From: Clostridium grantii DSM 8605
Lineage (GTDB): Bacteria > Bacillota > Clostridia > Clostridiales > Clostridiaceae
Direction: 5' to 3'
Assembly: GCF_900129965.1 (NCBI RefSeq)
Contig: NZ_FQXM01000010.1
Location: 87,120-151,119, forward strand
DNA length: 64,000 nucleotides
The translations under genes were made by a program, and so were the position numbers. Shown piece by piece: positions 62,564 through 64,000 of this stretch. The first letter of the stretch is position 1. Every line of letters starts with the position of its first letter. The notes under the pieces are model-generated. The model was not told the DNA's origin. It saw only the letters and a program-made list of their open reading frames with translations, and did not search any database.

Positions 62564-62725
62564 GTAGGGGGCGGTTTCCACGCCGCCCCGCTATGCCTAT
62601 AAATTACATATATAATATTGATAAAAAATATAAAATACAGAAAGTAGTATACTATTTTCATTACGATTTTACTGTAATTGTAATTTTATTGGGAAACAGC
62701 AGGCGGGCATGGAAACCTGCCCCTA
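62564..62725. repeat. Pair of inverted GC-rich REP-like units
   Basis: Unit B (62564-62590, GTAGGGGGCGGTTTCCACG then CCGCCCCG) and unit C (62699-62725, the reverse complement reading GTAGGGGCAGGTTTCCATG then CCCGCCTGC) face each other across about 108 A+T-rich bases, like a BIME or small MITE. Unit B is one base different from unit A at 52671. Any frame crossing it is fortuitous. Together with the terminator at 62767 this accounts for the 295-base gap 62507-62801. Confidence 0.65.
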
Positions 62726-62766
62726 CAAATAGTTACTTCGCTTTTTAACCTCATTGTGAACATAAA

Positions 62767-62794
62767 AACCAACTATATTATAATATAGTTGGTT
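62767..62794 (-). terminator. Terminator of the DUF554 gene
   Basis: AACCAACTATAT pairs with ATATAGTTGGTT; on the minus strand it is followed by TTTTATG, just after the DUF554 stop. Confidence 0.7.
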
Positions 62795-62801
62795 CAAAAT
62801 T

Positions 62802-63485
62802 TTAAAATAATAAACTAATCATATAATAAATAAGTGGGATGAATACTGAAGGAAGTAGATTCCCTACTTTTATTTTTTTTATTTCAAGCATATTTAGACC
62901 TAGAGCAATAATTAAAAGACCGCCCACAGCAGACATGTCTGTTATTACGGAAGGTACTAGGAACTCTTTGATTAAAGAAGCAGATAATGTTATTAGTCCT
63001 TGATATAAGAGAACAGGAACAGCGGAGAGCATAACTCCTAAACCCAATGTTGAAGAAAAAACTATAGAGCTTACACCATCTAAAACAGATTTTGCGAATA
63101 AAGTCTCATGATTATTATTTAACCCACTTTCAAGGGATCCAACAATAGCCATAGATCCAATACAAAAAAGTAAACTTGCAGTAACAAATCCCTCAGCAAT
63201 GGTATTTCCTTTTCTAGCAAATTTTTTTTCTAAGTAATTACCTAACTTCTCAAGATTTTCTTCTATTTTAAGAAATTCGCCTATTATAGCCCCAAGTAAT
63301 AAGGAGATAATTATTAAAAGGATATTTTCAGCTTTTATTGCATTTAAAATACCAACTAGAAGTACAGATAAAGCTATGGCTTTACCCATTGTTTCATTAA
63401 ATCTATCAGGTATGCCACCTCTGAAAAATAATCCTAAAATGCTTCCTAAAATTATAGCAAAAAAATTAACTACTGTGCCCAACAT
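62802..63485 (-). CDS. DUF554 membrane protein (YqgA-like)
   Basis: A 227-residue protein with six or seven hydrophobic segments. Family phrases: MLGTVVNFFAIILGSILGLFFRGGIPDRF at the N-terminus, LLFCIGSMAIVGSLESGL in the middle and DMSAVGGLLIIALGLNMLEIKKIKVGNLLPS at the end. A possible transporter of unknown substrate. It reads leftward from the repeat-rich gap 63486-64000. Confidence 0.9.
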   Translation of the reverse strand: MLGTVVNFFAIILGSILGLFFRGGIPDRFNETMGKAIALSVLLVGILNAIKAENILLIIISLLLGAIIGEFLKIEENLEKLGNYLEKKFARKGNTIAEGFVTASLLFCIGSMAIVGSLESGLNNNHETLFAKSVLDGVSSIVFSSTLGLGVMLSAVPVLLYQGLITLSASLIKEFLVPSVITDMSAVGGLLIIALGLNMLEIKKIKVGNLLPSVFIPLIYYMISLLF

Positions 63486-63686
63486 AGTAAAACACCCCCT
63501 GTATAAACAATAGAGTAATTATAGTATAAATATACATTTATATCAATTGAAATAAAAATGTAAGTACAATTAACTAAATATTTAGAAAATTCAAAAAACA
63601 TATAGATTTTATAATATATTTATGTTATAATAAAAACAAGAAAAGAAATAACTTTTCCACAAATTCTAATTCAAAAAATGTTTTAC

Positions 63687-63783
63687 AAAAAGTAAAAAGT
63701 AAAAGTAAAAAGTAAAAAGTAAAAAGTAAAAAGTAAAAAGTAAAAAGTAAAAAGTAAAAAGTAAAAAGTAAAAAGTAAAAAGT
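63687..63783. repeat. AAAAAGT heptamer tandem repeat (about 14 units)
   Basis: AAAAAGT is repeated 13 times with one six-base AAAAGT unit after the second copy. Non-coding. It is a likely site of slippage. Confidence 0.9.
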
Positions 63784-63812
63784 ATACTCAAATTTTCCAT
63801 TGTAAATGTTTT

Positions 63813-63882
63813 AAGAATTAAGAATTAAGAATTAAGAATTAAGAATTAAGAATTAAGAATTAAGAATTAAGAATTAAGAATT
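63813..63882. repeat. AAGAATT heptamer tandem repeat (10 units)
   Basis: Ten perfect copies of AAGAATT begin 29 bases after the AAAAAGT array. The unit also occurs at the end of the DUF4173 gene (53880-53898). The remainder of 63486-64000 is A+T-rich with no recognisable gene; sequence after 63900 may lead into a gene outside the window. Confidence 0.9.
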
Positions 63883-64000
63883 AAGCTTTTAAGCAAGTCG
63901 GTTTTAAAGAGTTAAGGATTTAGATATTTTTATAAGATTTAAAGAGGAATTAATGCTTTAGGATTTGTAGTAAATTTGTGGTAAAGCTAGTAAGAAAGGA

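Noticed and set aside
62533..62748. Small plus-strand open frame across the GC-rich repeats after pepD
   Set aside because: It starts without a ribosome site and translates the REP-like units; fortuitous.
63687..63882. Repeats considered as a CRISPR array
   Set aside because: The units are 7 bases, directly tandem and without spacers; no cas gene is nearby.

Overview
The window is low-GC Firmicutes DNA and reads as the chromosome of a spore-forming, strictly anaerobic Clostridium-type organism. Reasons: strongly A+T-rich coding, AGGAGG-type ribosome sites, U-run terminators, an S-box riboswitch, a TM1266-type iron-hydrogenase regulator, a LysM/GH18 spore-lytic enzyme, an LPxTG surface protein, and HD-GYP/GGDEF/EAL signalling. 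No rRNA, tRNA, CRISPR array or prophage was recognised.

Layout. 1-1.8 kb: tail of a ribose-type sugar ABC system plus a heme-degrading-domain protein. 1.9-9.4 kb: diguanylate cyclase, L,D-transpeptidase, chemoreceptor, GGDEF-EAL protein. 9.5-13.3 kb: a DUF4956/VTC pair with a remnant of a third cassette gene, divergent from an OmpR/histidine-kinase pair. 13.4-22.3 kb: an unusual locus of beta-rich structural proteins without signal peptides (three small paralogs, two beta-helix proteins, and a protein of about 1,100-1,230 residues with Ig-like repeats). Its largest gene is interrupted by a group II intron. 22.4-29.7 kb: azlCD, TrmB-type regulator, DMT and MATE transporters, a probable structured RNA before a zinc-ribbon gene, larB/larE. 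30-34.3 kb: a stand-alone CARF-nuclease (Card1/Can2-like), TM1266 regulator, a long imperfect palindrome, a ParM-like actin with a ParR-like partner, HD-GYP protein. 34.4-40.7 kb: four-gene MacB-type ABC operon, MscS channel, spore-lytic LysM/GH18 protein. 41-52 kb: a 78-residue leader gene split by a second group II intron, translationally overlapping a 3,273-residue LPxTG adhesin. 52-57 kb: rhodanese and a DUF2975/XRE/DUF4173 membrane operon. 58-62.5 kb: S-box-controlled metY-metA, then ogt-pepD. 62.5-64 kb: GC-rich REP-like units, a DUF554 gene and two heptanucleotide tandem repeats.

Most notable is a pair of related, ORF-less group II introns (16850-17543 minus, 41060-41946 plus). Each has GUGYG at the 5' end, EBS1 in a hairpin loop exactly complementary to the exon end, a 34-nt domain V and a near-identical 3' end. 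Removing each restores one continuous reading frame. The first host gene belongs to the signal-less structural locus, whose sigma-K-like promoter suggests mother-cell expression and a spore-surface role; that role is inference. Three genes (near 3369, 20750, 22297) have a good ribosome site but no usable ATG/GTG/TTG, and each has an ATT at the right distance.
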